Both the position numbers and the translations under genes were made by a program. Under the pieces are notes generated by a model. It was not told the DNA's origin and did no database searches. It saw only the letters and a list, made by a program, of their open reading frames with translations. This document shows, piece after piece, positions 11,202 through 22,839 of a DNA stretch of 64,000 bases. The number at the start of each line of letters is the position of its first letter. The stretch's first letter is position 1. The stretch is from Puccinellia tenuiflora (taxonomy: Eukaryota; Streptophyta; Magnoliopsida; Poales; Poaceae): positions 1,821,280 to 1,885,279 of the forward strand of contig QRDG01000414.1 of the NCBI GenBank assembly GCA_012064385.1, given 5' to 3'.

Positions 11202-13385
11202 TCAAACACATTTAAGTCTAACTATCTTCCTATGCATAGGCATCTTGTAAGAAAATAAATCATTGGAGCATAAAGCATTAAGCATAGGAAGGCAAAGCAA
11301 GTGCAACATTAAAACCTTCAACATAAAGAGGGGAAACTTCATAAGATGAAAATTTATATAACCACGCTTACCTCTCTCATAATAACTTTCAGTAGAATCA
11401 TAAGAAAACTCAATAACATAACCATCACATAAAGCATTTTTCTCATGATTCACATGCATAAAAGTATTATTATTACTCTCCACATAAGTAAAATCTTTAT
11501 TATTAGTAGCATTGAGAGTAGTACTATCATATAGAACTTGGACATGATAGACTAATTGTATATTAGAAAGATGATGTTCAGTAGGAGAGTAATAATTATG
11601 ACAAGTCTCGTAAGGATGATTAACATTATTATTTATGGCATAGTTATCATCACAATAATCATCAAAAACTGGAGGCATAATATCATCATAAGCAAGGGGA
11701 TAGTCATCTTTCCAAGCATATATTTTCGTAAACAAATCATCATGACTTTCAATACCAAAAGGATTTTCAAACCCATCATCCCCAAGCTTGGGGTTTTCCA
11801 CATTATGATTAGAAGAAATATGAATATTCCCAACAGTATAATAATTATCAATATCATCATTTTCAAAATTGGTGCCAAAAAGATTTTCAAGATCATAAGT
11901 AGTATTATTTTCCCAATCATGATCATCACAATAAGTAATAGGCATAACATAATCTTCTTCAATAGTGCCTATAGGCTTAACATCAAGATAATAATGAATA
12001 CAATCAAGCGGATCATCTTCAATAATTTTTGATTCATACTCATTAGGAACAACCATGATGGGAGAAATATGCTTAGGGGATGATACTGTTTCCTCTTTCT
12101 TTTTACTCCTCCCTCTCTTCTTCTTCTTCTTCACCACCACCTTAGAAGGGAGTGGTTGGAAAGGAAGCTTCTCCACATAATCTGATTCATTATTAGAAAA
12201 GGAAGGAGAAACTTGGGAGAATCTCTCCCTTTCATTATTGGCAACATAAGAAACATTTTTCCTTTTATACTTTGGTGAAGTGCTATCTTTTCTAATTTTT
12301 GCAATGTAAGCATTGTCACGGCAATTCACAACACAATAATGATAAGCTCCCTGAAGAATGCCATTCGTCCTAAAAGTACTCCTATCTAACCAAGAAGTTT
12401 TTTTCTGATAACTCTTCACACCCCAAAAATAAATTAAGTTCATCATAAAGACTAGAGGTGATCATGTTATCACAAAACTGGCTAATAGTTCTATCATTAA
12501 AATACGAGCATTGGAAATTAAAATGACCTTCTTCATTGCAAAGCTCACACATAAAAGGATAGAGGTCATTTAATTCTCTAGCAAATTTATATAAATCCTT
12601 AAGCCATTTGCTAGTTCTTTCATGCTTATGTTGCTTACAATATTTATCTTCTTCAACCTGAGTGCTTTCACAAGGTCTATGCACTCCACAAAAATTAACA
12701 TGCTTATATAAAACATTATTTGTAGAGATTGGATCATGTCTATTGCAATCATCATTAACAATTTCATTTTGTTTGCAAATGTCTTTGAAAGGTTCATGAT
12801 GCTTAGACCATTTCTCTTTAGGAATATTAATATGAGAAGCAAAAGATTTATAGATATCAACAACTATATGAGAGTCAAGTCCAAACTTAGCACTAAGCTT
12901 GTTAAAACTATCAGTTTCAACAAAAGACTTAATGCAATCATACTCATAATTTATACCTGACTCTTTACCTTTGTCGATCTCCCAATCTTCAATGTTGTGT
13001 TGAATCTTTTCAATAAGATCCCATTTAGCATCAATCTTCCTACTTGTAAAAGAACCCATAGAAGAAGAATCAAGTATTTCCTTGTCATGACGAGATAGCC
13101 TTGCATAAAAATTATTAACAATGATATCCTTGGAAAGCTCATGGTTAGGGCATTTAAGTATTAATGATTTTAATCTCCCCCAAGCTTGAGCTATGCTCTC
13201 TCCATCATGGGCAAAAAATTATAGATATAATTTCTATCTTGATGAATTTCATGAAGAGGATAAAATTTAGAATAAAAGAGAGATATAAGCTCCTTCCAAT
13301 CCAACAAATGAGAATTGTCTAGTAGCCTATATCACTCCAATGCTTTCTCCTTAAGTGATAAGGAAAATAATTTCCTCATGATCAC
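11202..13385 (-). pseudogene. Gag-like gene and acidic ORF of the minus-strand Gypsy element (3' part)
   Basis: This continues the gag gene that starts at 20744. After the insertion point at 13385 the frame encodes a retrotransposon gag region (motifs RKLFSLSLKEKALE, LDWKELISLFYSKFYP), then a zinc knuckle CELCNEEGHFNFQC (CX2CX4HX4C) near 12535. It passes, after an apparent frameshift around 12440, into a 414-codon acidic frame with a basic VVKKKKKRGRSKKK patch and many D/N/Y residues. Breaks: a TGA in place of Trp near 13332, a frame break near 13215, and the one near 12440. No pol domains follow. Confidence 0.75.
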
Positions 13386-15008
13386 TGATACGTCTCCGAC
13401 GTATCTATAATTTCTTATGATCCATGCTTGTTTTCATACCATTTGCTACATGTTTTGTTTACATCTTATAGCATTTTTATGCATTTTTGGAACTAACATA
13501 TTAACAAGATGCCCCAGTGCCAGTTCCTGTTTTCTGCTGTTTTTCCGTTTCAGAAAAGTACTTAAGGAAATATTCTCGGAATCGGACGGGACAAAAACCC
13601 AGGATCTTATAATTTCGTCACGCACACGGAGTCCAAAGGGGAGCCGAAGACGCACCAGAGGGCGACCACACCCTAGGGTGGCGCGGCCCACCTGTCTGCC
13701 GCGCCACCAGGTGGTGTGGCCCCCTCGGGCCTCCACCGACGCCGCCCTTTCGCCTATATAATCCCCCCGACGAGAAAACCCTAAGTACCCGATCAAAATT
13801 CCAGAAAAACATCCGTCGCCGCCGCCGTCGTCAACCCTAGTTCGGGAGGGTTCTGAAGCTCTCCCCGGCACCCTGCCGGAGAGGGGAATCATCGCCGGAG
13901 GGCTCTACACCACCATGCCCGCCTCCGGACAGATGTGTGAGTAGTTCATCCTTGGACTACGGGTCCATGCAGTAGCTAGATGGTAGTCTTCTCCTCTTGT
14001 GCTATCATGTTTAGATCTTGTGAGCTGCCTATCATGATCAAGATCATCTTATTGTAATGCTACATGTTGTGTTTGCTGGGATCCGATGAATAGAGAAGTA
14101 CCTTGTGATGTTGATTATTGATATTATCATGTCTATGTTATTTGTGATCTTGCATGCTTTCCGGTACTTGTAATTGCCTTGATCAAGTAGTTGCTTGTAT
14201 CTCCAAGAGGGAGTATTTATGCTAGATAGTGGGTTCGGTCCCTGTGTGCCTTGGCTTGAGTGACAGAAACATATAAGGACGGGGGAGTGCCGTTGCTACT
14301 AGGGAGTAAACTTTATGCACAGTTCTTCATGCAATTGTCTGTTGCTTGCAACTTAATACTGGAGAGATTTTACGGTATGTTATCTCAAAGGTGGACTATT
14401 TAGGCATAGGTGTATGCTTGGAACAGCTATCTATGTATTTTGTCGTAATGCCCAAAGCATCTCATATAGACATCATCATCCTCTGTATTATGCAATGTTC
14501 ATGCATTGTCATGCATTCTCTATTCTGTCAATTGCCCAGCTGTAATTTGTTACCCAGCATGTGTAGTATTTTATTTATGGAGAAGACACCACTAGTGAAC
14601 TGTGGACCCCGGTCTATTCTTTTACATCTGCAATTAAATCAACTGCTCTACTGCTTTCATTTACTGCAAACAAGCTTCCTTCCACACATACATTTAATCC
14701 TTTGTATTCAGCAAGGCCGGTGAGATTGACAACCTCACTGCTTCGTTGGGGCAAAGTAGTTTGATTGTGTTCTGCAGGTTCCACTGTCTCCCCTGCAACA
14801 GCTCTTTTTCTGGCACCGTTGCTGTCAACACGCCAAGCACATTTTCTGGCGCCATTGCAGTTGTGGACAACCTTCTGAAGCATTCCTCACTCCTACTGGT
14901 TCGATAACCTTGGTTTCTAACTGAGGGAAAACTTGCTGCTGTGCTCCTCAAACCTTCCTCTTGGGGTGCCCAACGAAGCGTGATTGATTAACACCTCTCG
15001 CGCTATCA
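13386..15008 (+). repeat. 5' LTR of the young Gypsy element
   Basis: It begins TGATACGTCTCCGACGTATC and ends CGCGCTATCA. It contains a TATA-like CCTATATAAT near 13752, likely the element's promoter. Two degenerate primer-site-like motifs (TTTCTGGCACCGTTGCTG near 14806 and TTCTGGCGCCATTGCAG near 14842) lie inside its 3' part. Confidence 0.93.
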
Positions 15009-15019
15009 AGCTCTTTTTC

Positions 15020-15037
15020 TGGCGCCGTTGCCGGGGA
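15020..15037 (+). other. Primer-binding site (tRNA-Asp type), with a second copy at 15108-15125
   Basis: TGGCGCCGTTGCCGGGGA lies 11 bases after the 5' LTR and fits the 3' end of plant tRNA-Asp, the usual primer for this group (recalled knowledge). The same 18 bases recur at 15108-15125, also preceded by GCTCTTTTTC, so the leader carries a tandem-like duplication. Confidence 0.75.
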
Positions 15038-15345
15038 GTTAAGAGTGCTCAGTAAGAAGCTTCTCGAAGTACCAAACTTCTCACTCCTCCGTCAACAGCT
15101 CTTTTTCTGGCGCCGTTGCCGGGGAGTAGAGAAGCTTCTGCAAGGGGAGTCTCTCAGTTCCAATCTCTTTACTTTGTTTTAGTCTTGCTTATTATTATTG
15201 CTTTGTCTTGTTTTGCTTTCTTATATCAAAAACACAAAAAAATTAGTGTAGAATTTATCTTGTTGCTTTCCTATATCAAAAACCCGAAAAAAAATTAGTC
15301 TAGTCTTTATTTCGGCTCGGTTTAGTTATTCCCTTGTTAGTAATC

Positions 15346-15999
15346 ATGTCTTTTCCTAAGTTTGGTTTGAAAGAAGTTGAGTTAGGAAGTGGGGATGTCA
15401 TTGGGAGAGAGAATATTGAAACTTTCCTCACTCTAGTTAGCAAGCTCCATGCTCATGAGAAAAGATCCATAGTTGAGTTAACTGATAATTATGATTCTGC
15501 TATAGCATGTTTGGTTGCTCGTCTTGAGAAGAGGTTTGTTAATCTAAATCCTATAATACAACATATGTTTCTTAAACTTGAAAGCATGAAGAAAGGAGAG
15601 GAAAGAGATTTTGTGCTAAACACTCTTCTCCATGAATTTGATGATATTGTTAAAGAAGCTAGAGAAATATTTACTCGTTATGGACGCCTTGGTTCATATC
15701 CTAACATTAATTACTCTTTGGATGTTAGGGAAGAAAAGGCAAGGAAGGGCACTAGCAAAACTGAAAAGGAGAAAAGTGGTAACATTGCTATACCTTTTAA
15801 ACTCTTGGGAATGTTTGAAGCTTTGGAAGACAATTATGGTTGGATTGTTCCCCAAAATTTATTTGATGAGAGTAGCCAACCAAAGAAGAAGGAGAAGGGT
15901 GATTCTCAGCCTTATATTGGTAATGTTCAATTCCTTTGTGAAAAGTTTGCTAGTATGGCTCTAGGAAAAAGTGATGCTTCTTCTCTTGGAAATACTTGA
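15346..15999 (+). CDS. Gag-like ORF of the young non-autonomous Gypsy element, 217 aa
   Basis: This is the only protein-like frame in the element, from an ATG reading MSFPKFGLKEVEL to a TGA at 15997-15999. The sequence is charged (several KE/KK runs), with helical stretches such as IQHMFLKLESMKKGEERDF. No zinc knuckle, protease, RT or integrase motif is present. It is followed by the GCGTTAAAGAAAAGCGC motif near 16027 that also marks the end of coding in the minus-strand element. Its role is unknown; it may be a reduced gag-derived packaging protein. Confidence 0.6.
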   Translation: MSFPKFGLKEVELGSGDVIGRENIETFLTLVSKLHAHEKRSIVELTDNYDSAIACLVARLEKRFVNLNPIIQHMFLKLESMKKGEERDFVLNTLLHEFDDIVKEAREIFTRYGRLGSYPNINYSLDVREEKARKGTSKTEKEKSGNIAIPFKLLGMFEALEDNYGWIVPQNLFDESSQPKKKEKGDSQPYIGNVQFLCEKFASMALGKSDASSLGNT

Positions 16000-18885
16000 T
16001 GTTCACTTTCTGCGCCTAGCTGAAAGGCGTTAAAGAAAAGCGCTTATGGGAGACAACCCATCATTTTATTTTCAGTATCTTTTCTTTTATTTGAGTCAAG
16101 AAGTTTGTTTACTTCTGTAGCAACTTCTTTGTATCTTTATTTTCTTGCAATGTTGTGCCAAGTAAGGTCTCTAGTAGAAAGTTTTTGCTATATTTGGATT
16201 TCTGCACAGGAAACAGATTTCTGTCTGTCACCGTTAAATTCGTCATTTATTCCAGAAGCGACGAAATGCTTTGAGATTTTGTGTGCTGAATCTTCATATA
16301 TGTATGAAACTTTTTCTAGTTCAGTGATTTTCGATTTGAGCAACTCTAGTGCCTCGAAAAAATTCGTCTTTACAGACTGTTCAGATTTTGACAGATTCTG
16401 CCTTTTATTGTGCATTGCTTCTTTTGCGATGTTTACTTGGATCTTTTTGATTCTTTGAGCATCAGTGGCTGTAGCTAATGTTATAATGCATTAAGGTGTG
16501 CTTGTGTCACAGTAGAACTTGTGAATTTTTGGTTTATGCACTAACCCTCTAATGAGAATTACTTTGAGTTTGATGTGGTGGAAGTTTTCAAGTAAGCAAA
16601 AGGGACGATATGATGAGATCAAGAAGAGTGAAAAGCCTAAGCTTGGGGATGCCCCGGTGGGTCATCCCCAGCAAATTCAAGAAGACTCAAGCATCTAAGC
16701 TTGGGGATGCCCAAGGCATCCCCTTCTTCATCGACAAAACTATCAGGTCATCTCTAGTGATACTATATTTTTATTCCACTACATCTTATGTATTTTGCTT
16801 GGAGCGTCTGTTTTTATTTTGAGTGTGTGTTTTAGTTTGCTTAATAAGTTGGATCCTAGCATTCTTGTGTGGGAGAGAGACACGCTCCGCTTTTTCATAT
16901 GAATACTCTTGTGCTTCGCTTATATTTGTTGAGTATTCTTAGCTACTGTCTGTTTTCTAGTAAGCTCTCGCTTTTAGCATGTTATCTTGTTTAGAGCTGC
17001 TAGTTCTTTGTGTTAAGCTCTCTTGTGTTTCACTCCTATTTGTTAGAGAGTTGTTTTAGTTGCTTGGTTGATGTGTTAGATTGGAAAATGCTATGCTTGT
17101 GATAGTGGTATGAAATAGAGAAAAGCTGCATAGTCTTGTAGACCTTTGTGTAGATAACTTGCTCCTCTTCAATTGTTTTGAGGTATTAAAATAACTAATG
17201 GTTAAAATATGTTGGTTAATGTTGTTAAGAGCTGATTAGTGAAGATGTGTTAGTAGAGCGTGGAGCCGTACTTTTCTGAACTAAAAACAACATAAGTCAA
17301 TAGTGCTTTAGTGTCGTGATTTCCTCTTAGTTGAAAAGAAGTTTCTAATGGTATAGTTACTGCAACGGTCGGGGAAGCCAACGGGACACTTGTGTCGCCG
17401 CCACGATCCCTCTCGGGGTGTCTCTAACCATTTGTGAGACTTTGATACTGTTAGTTGTTTGCAATATACGACATGCTATGTGAGTTTTTGGTTTTTGGCA
17501 CTTCCACCTCCATATTTTGCTAGCCTCTTCGGTACTTTGCATTGCCCTTTTTCACATTGAGATTGGTGCATACTTCGCAAGTACATCCAACCCCGTGGGA
17601 GATCTTCATCTTGTTCTCCTACACATAAGCCAACTATCTTCCTCAAAACAGCCACCATATCTACCTATCACAGCATTTCCATAGCTGTTCCGAGATACAT
17701 TGCCATGCAACATCCATCATTTACATTACATGACTTTATGTCATTTTTACTTCATTGCCATATAGTATTGCTTGACCATTTGAGTTAGTGTGATGCGTGG
17801 TTTTCCACATGTGTTACATCTTTTCCACACTACGCTCGGTCTTGCATATCCACCATACACCATGTATTAGTCTTTGAGTTTTGAGTACACCAAAAAGTGT
17901 GATGATCATCTTGTAAAATAGAGTGTTGCCTCTACCTGTGAGCATATTGAAAAGAGTCCAAAGTGGCCAATCAAAAGAGTCCAAAAGAGACCAATGAGAG
18001 AAAAATATAAAAGAGCCACAAAGGCCTCAAAAAGCAAAAAGCAAAAAAAGAGAAAAAGAAAAAAGAATATAAAATGAGAGAGGGGGCAACACTACTATCC
18101 TTTTATTCCACACTTGTGCTAGTAGCACCTACATCATTGTAGTGAGTTTTCATGCTTCATTAGTATAACTATGTGGGGACCAAACGTTATAGAACTTGGC
18201 TTGTATATTCCAACGATGAGCCTCCTCAAGTGAGCTCTAGGTCTTCATGAGCAAGCAAGTTGGATGCACCCCCACTAGTTCCATTGGAGAGCTTCCATTC
18301 ATATAGCTCTATGTGCATCCGTTGCATGGCAATCACTACTCCTCATTCAGTGTCTACTACGGGACTTCCTCTTGTCTTGTGGTTACCTCTTCCACTGTTT
18401 GAGCCTTTCTTTTTGGCCTTCCAAACCCCCATTATTATTCTCTTTGCCATAACCTCATGGTGCCAAGCCTTCTTCTTGCTTGTATTAGTTGAGTGGACTA
18501 CATAACAGTTGATAAGTTAAGTGGATGGATTAAGGACACTTGACTTGAGCTTGGCTATTTCTATTATTAACTGAATTTGATGCTTTGAAGATTGATTGAC
18601 ATTTTACATTGGAGACACAATTTACTATTCTTCTTTCTAAACCTTATGTATGGTTCCTAGTCTCCAACACGCTGATTCATGAAAAGTTCTAGCTTCTTTT
18701 AGCTAGCATTTGTTAATCATTGTTTGCTTAATGTCAACTATAGACAATTGTTTTGGATCACCTTATTCACATCATGTGTTTTGCATTACTATGTTGATCT
18801 AGATTGTGAGTTTGCATGTCTCCTAAGAAATTATTTGTTATCGTTCTACCTACTCGAGGACGAGTAGAACTAAGCTTGGGGATGC
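16000..18885 (+). other. 3' non-coding part of the young Gypsy element
   Basis: No gene is supported. The stretch holds a perfect hairpin GGGGATGCC-CAA-GGCATCCCC (16703-16723) and, next to the 3' LTR, CTACTCG-AGGA-CGAGTAG (18850-18867), then AAGCTTGGGGATGC, the probable polypurine-type primer just before the LTR. The same hairpins exist in the opposite-strand element at 8-10 kb. Confidence 0.7.
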
Positions 18886-20508
18886 TGATACGTCTCCGAC
18901 GTATCTATAATTTCTTATGATCCATGCTTGTTTTCATACCATTTGCTACATGTTTTGTTTACATCTTATAGCATTTTTATGCATTTTTGGAACTAACATA
19001 TTAACAAGATGCCCCAGTGCCAGTTCCTGTTTTCTGCTGTTTTTCCGTTTCAGAAAAGTACTTAAGGAAATATTCTCGGAATCGGACGGGACAAAAACCC
19101 AGGATCTTATAATTTCGTCACGCACACGGAGTCCAAAGGGGAGCCGAAGACGCACCAGAGGGCGACCACACCCTAGGGTGGCGCGGCCCACCTGTCTGCC
19201 GCGCCACCAGGTGGTGTGGCCCCCTCGGGCCTCCACCGACGCCGCCCTTTCGCCTATATAATCCCCCCGACGAGAAAACCCTAAGTACCCGATCAAAATT
19301 CCAGAAAAACATCCGTCGCCGCCGCCGTCGTCAACCCTAGTTCGGGAGGGTTCTGAAGCTCTCCCCGGCACCCTGCCGGAGAGGGGAATCATCGCCGGAG
19401 GGCTCTACACCACCATGCCCGCCTCCGGACAGATGTGTGAGTAGTTCATCCTTGGACTACGGGTCCATGCAGTAGCTAGATGGTAGTCTTCTCCTCTTGT
19501 GCTATCATGTTTAGATCTTGTGAGCTGCCTATCATGATCAAGATCATCTTATTGTAATGCTACATGTTGTGTTTGCTGGGATCCGATGAATAGAGAAGTA
19601 CCTTGTGATGTTGATTATTGATATTATCATGTCTATGTTATTTGTGATCTTGCATGCTTTCCGGTACTTGTAATTGCCTTGATCAAGTAGTTGCTTGTAT
19701 CTCCAAGAGGGAGTATTTATGCTAGATAGTGGGTTCGGTCCCTGTGTGCCTTGGCTTGAGTGACAGAAACATATAAGGACGGGGGAGTGCCGTTGCTACT
19801 AGGGAGTAAACTTTATGCACAGTTCTTCATGCAATTGTCTGTTGCTTGCAACTTAATACTGGAGAGATTTTACGGTATGTTATCTCAAAGGTGGACTATT
19901 TAGGCATAGGTGTATGCTTGGAACAGCTATCTATGTATTTTGTCGTAATGCCCAAAGCATCTCATATAGACATCATCATCCTCTGTATTATGCAATGTTC
20001 ATGCATTGTCATGCATTCTCTATTCTGTCAATTGCCCAGCTGTAATTTGTTACCCAGCATGTGTAGTATTTTATTTATGGAGAAGACACCACTAGTGAAC
20101 TGTGGACCCCGGTCTATTCTTTTACATCTGCAATTAAATCAACTGCTCTACTGCTTTCATTTACTGCAAACAAGCTTCCTTCCACACATACATTTAATCC
20201 TTTGTATTCAGCAAGGCCGGTGAGATTGACAACCTCACTGCTTCGTTGGGGCAAAGTAGTTTGATTGTGTTCTGCAGGTTCCACTGTCTCCCCTGCAACA
20301 GCTCTTTTTCTGGCACCGTTGCTGTCAACACGCCAAGCACATTTTCTGGCGCCATTGCAGTTGTGGACAACCTTCTGAAGCATTCCTCACTCCTACTGGT
20401 TCGATAACCTTGGTTTCTAACTGAGGGAAAACTTGCTGCTGTGCTCCTCAAACCTTCCTCTTGGGGTGCCCAACGAAGCGTGATTGATTAACACCTCTCG
20501 CGCTATCA
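18886..20508 (+). repeat. 3' LTR of the young Gypsy element
   Basis: It matches 13386-15008 with no difference seen at an offset of 5,500 bp. It ends CGCTATCA and is followed by the duplicated ATCAC. Confidence 0.93.
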
Positions 20509-20744
20509 ATCACCTCTCTTGAAACACCTGCAATCTCAAACAAATCACATAATTCCTTAATATAAAGCAGATGATTACTAGGATAGACAACTCCATCTCC
20601 TGCATAGCAATTAGTCATAACAAGATCAATTATTCCCATCGGTATTTTGAAAGGAATACATTCAGTAGGTGGCGTAACCTTATCCACCACGGGAGTGGTG
20701 GAGAGGTCACTCTCAAACAGGAAATTTAAAGTACAACGTTCCAT
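20509..20744 (-). pseudogene. Gag-like gene of the minus-strand Gypsy element (5' part)
   Basis: The gag frame starts at ATG 20744 and runs toward lower coordinates until the young Gypsy element interrupts it at 20508. The motif SNHLLYIKELCDLFEIAGVS just before the break is typical of this gag family. The frame resumes at 13385. The ATCAC duplication falls inside the coding sequence. Confidence 0.7.
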
Positions 20745-20887
20745 AAGCCAAACTAGTAAAATAAAAACAAGAAACGAAAAGATTTAATTGCAAGATCTAA
20801 AGAAGATACCTTCAAGCACACACCTTCTCAACAACGATGCTAGAAATTAGCTTTGTTGAAGGGAGAGTGAGTAACGCTTACCTTTCC

Positions 20888-20905
20888 TCCCCGGCAGCGG
20901 CGCCA
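20888..20905 (-). other. Primer-binding site of the minus-strand Gypsy element
   Basis: Read on the minus strand, TGGCGCCGCTGCCGGGGA lies about 10 bases after the 5' LTR. It differs by one base from the primer site of the young element (GCTGCC against GTTGCC). Confidence 0.7.
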
Positions 20906-20915
20906 GAAATTAGCT

Positions 20916-22422
20916 TGATGTCTACTACACGCTTCTATTCTTGTAGACTTGTTGGGCCTCCAAGCGCAGAGGTTTGTAGGACAGCAGCAAATTTCCCTTA
21001 AGTGAGTAACCCAAGGTTTATCGATCTCAGGGAGGTGTAAGATGAATGTATCCTCTCTCAAGCAACCCTGCAATTAAGATACAAGAAGTCTCTTGTGTCC
21101 CCAACACACCTAATACAATTGTCAGTTGTATAGGTATAGGTGCACTAGTTCGGCGAAGAGATAGTAAAATGCAAGTGATATGCATGGTAAAAGGTGATTT
21201 TGTAATTCTGTAATAAAAATGGCAGCAAGCAAACAAGTGACAAAAGTGACTAAAAACGGTATATCAATGTTTGGAAACAAGGCCTAGGCTTCATAATTTC
21301 ACTAGTGACTACTCTCAACATCATTAACATAATTAAACACATAATAGTTCCCACAAAAACACATGCATGGTAGACGTTACTCAGAAATCATTCTTTCGTG
21401 GATCAAATAGGATGAGAATTGCGTAGGGCTATGAAAAGCACACCTTAAAGTTCGTATTCCACATCTATGGATACTTCATGCTGTCACTATCCGCATCCAA
21501 AGATAGTACTAACAAACACCACAACCTATTTCTTGAATAGTCTCTTTCTTCAATAACACAAGCATCAAGAAACATCATGATCTATTCAATCCAACAATAA
21601 TAAAGAACAAACTCATGATGAAGATCCCTCTAAGCTTTTATCATTAGAGTCACACACGGCACCCACACTATCACCGAGATACCGTGATCACAACGGTGAC
21701 TCCTGAACTTATACTAGATGACACCACTTGAGCAAAATCATATCCATTACATGCAGGGAAACATCATGTATTCAACTATACTAACAAAGCTCATGATCAT
21801 AACAAAGATCACATCATGGGAGAGAGAGATAACCACATAGCTACTTGTATAAGTCTCAGTCCCGGTGAGGGACTACTCCCTCCTCATCACGGGAAGCAGC
21901 GGTGTTGATGGAGATGGCTCCGGCGGTCGATCCCCGTCCCGTCAGGGTGCCGGAACAGGACCTTCTGAACCCCCGAAACTTGTCGGCGATGGCGGCGGAG
22001 CTCTGTATCGTATTTCGGAAAATCCTTCGGGGGTTAGGGTTTTTTCGTCGGGGACAATTTATAGGCCAAAGGGCGTCGCGAGGGGGTCTCCGAGGGGCAG
22101 GGACCACCCCGGCCGCAGCCCCCCTTAGACCCGCGGGTGGGACCCGCCCCTGGCCTGTGGGTCCCTCCCGGGGTCACCCTTCTGGCTCCGGTCCTTATTT
22201 CCTCAATAAAAAATCTCCGTAAATTTTCGTCCAATTCCGAGAATATTTCCAGAAGTAACTTTCTGCAACAAAAACAGGGAACTGGCCCTGGGCATCTTGT
22301 CAATAGGTTAGTCCGACAAAATGCAAAAAAAAAATGATGTAATATGGTATTAAAAACATGTGACAACATAAAAAAACTAGCATGGATCAATCAAAAATTA
22401 TAGATACGTTTGACACGTATCA
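20916..22422 (-). repeat. 5' LTR of the minus-strand Gypsy element
   Basis: On the minus strand it starts TGATACGTGTCAAACGTATC and ends GTGTAGTAGACATCA. Length 1,507 bp. Its 3' half is close to the solo LTR at 6820-8247. Confidence 0.88.
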
Positions 22423-22710
22423 AGAGGCGGCTGTGAAATGGGATGGGGGGGGGGGGTGAGATGGGATCTTCCAGAAGATAGGGCTGCCCGTGTGGGTTCG
22501 ACGGTTTGGGTGGATCTGGATCGTTTGATTGGTTGGGTTCAACGGACATTGCAGGCCGACTTTCAGCGCATTTTAGTCTGCACACCGGCCCGTAGGTGGA
22601 GGAATGGAGGCTTGGTTTCACTGAAGCCCAAGCAAGCAACACAGTGGGTGTTTTTTTTGCCATGAACGCAGTTAATGTTGAAATAAACTGAGTGCGGTAG
22701 TATGACATAA

Positions 22711-22780
22711 CCGAAGTGGTGGCCTGGTGGTTAGGTGAGCCCGTGGCTATATGGAGGTCTTGCGTTCGAATCCCAGGTTT
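22711..22780 (+). other. tRNA-like / SINE-head-like segment
   Basis: TGGCCTGGTGGTTAG resembles a Pol III A box, and GCGTTCGAATCCC, about 45 bases on, matches the B-box consensus GTTCGANNC. A T-rich run (TTTTTCCTTTTT) follows, as a Pol III terminator would. The arms do not form a convincing tRNA cloverleaf, so it is more likely a tRNA-derived relic inside the transposon. Confidence 0.45.
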
Positions 22781-22839
22781 TTCCTTTTTCATGGGTTTAT
22801 TCCCCACAAACGGAAAAAAGCGAAATGTTTTCCGCTGAA

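Larger units (their letters stand above)
13386..20508 (+). mobile_element. Young non-autonomous Gypsy-type LTR retrotransposon, complete, plus orientation
   Basis: Two 1,623-bp LTRs (13386-15008 and 18886-20508, offset exactly 5,500) look identical wherever I compared them. Five bases ATCAC are duplicated on both sides (13381-13385 and 20509-20513). The internal part is only 3,877 bp, with one gag-like ORF (15346-15999) and no pol. It sits inside the gag gene of the minus-strand Gypsy element. Identical LTRs imply a very recent insertion. Confidence 0.95.
8396..22422 (-). mobile_element. Non-autonomous Gypsy-type LTR retrotransposon, minus orientation, interrupted
   Basis: In transcriptional order on the minus strand: full 5' LTR (20916-22422), primer-binding site (20888-20905), start of a gag-like gene (20744), interruption by another retrotransposon (13386-20508), the rest of gag and an acidic ORF (13385-11202), a long 3' non-coding part, a conserved hairpin (8650-8667), and a truncated 3' LTR (about 8396-8630). 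No protease, reverse transcriptase or integrase is seen, so it must have been moved in trans. Family names such as Sabrina or WHAM come to mind but cannot be assigned without a TE database. Confidence 0.82.

Noticed and set aside
11556..12032. 158-codon plus-strand frame rich in Ile/Met
   Set aside because: It is antisense to the acidic ORF of the minus-strand Gypsy element.
13417..13892. Frames of 114 and 148 codons, repeated identically at 18917-19392
   Set aside because: They lie inside the two LTR copies and reflect LTR composition, not genes.
22711..22780. Functional tRNA gene
   Set aside because: Box-like motifs are present but the arms do not pair into a proper cloverleaf.
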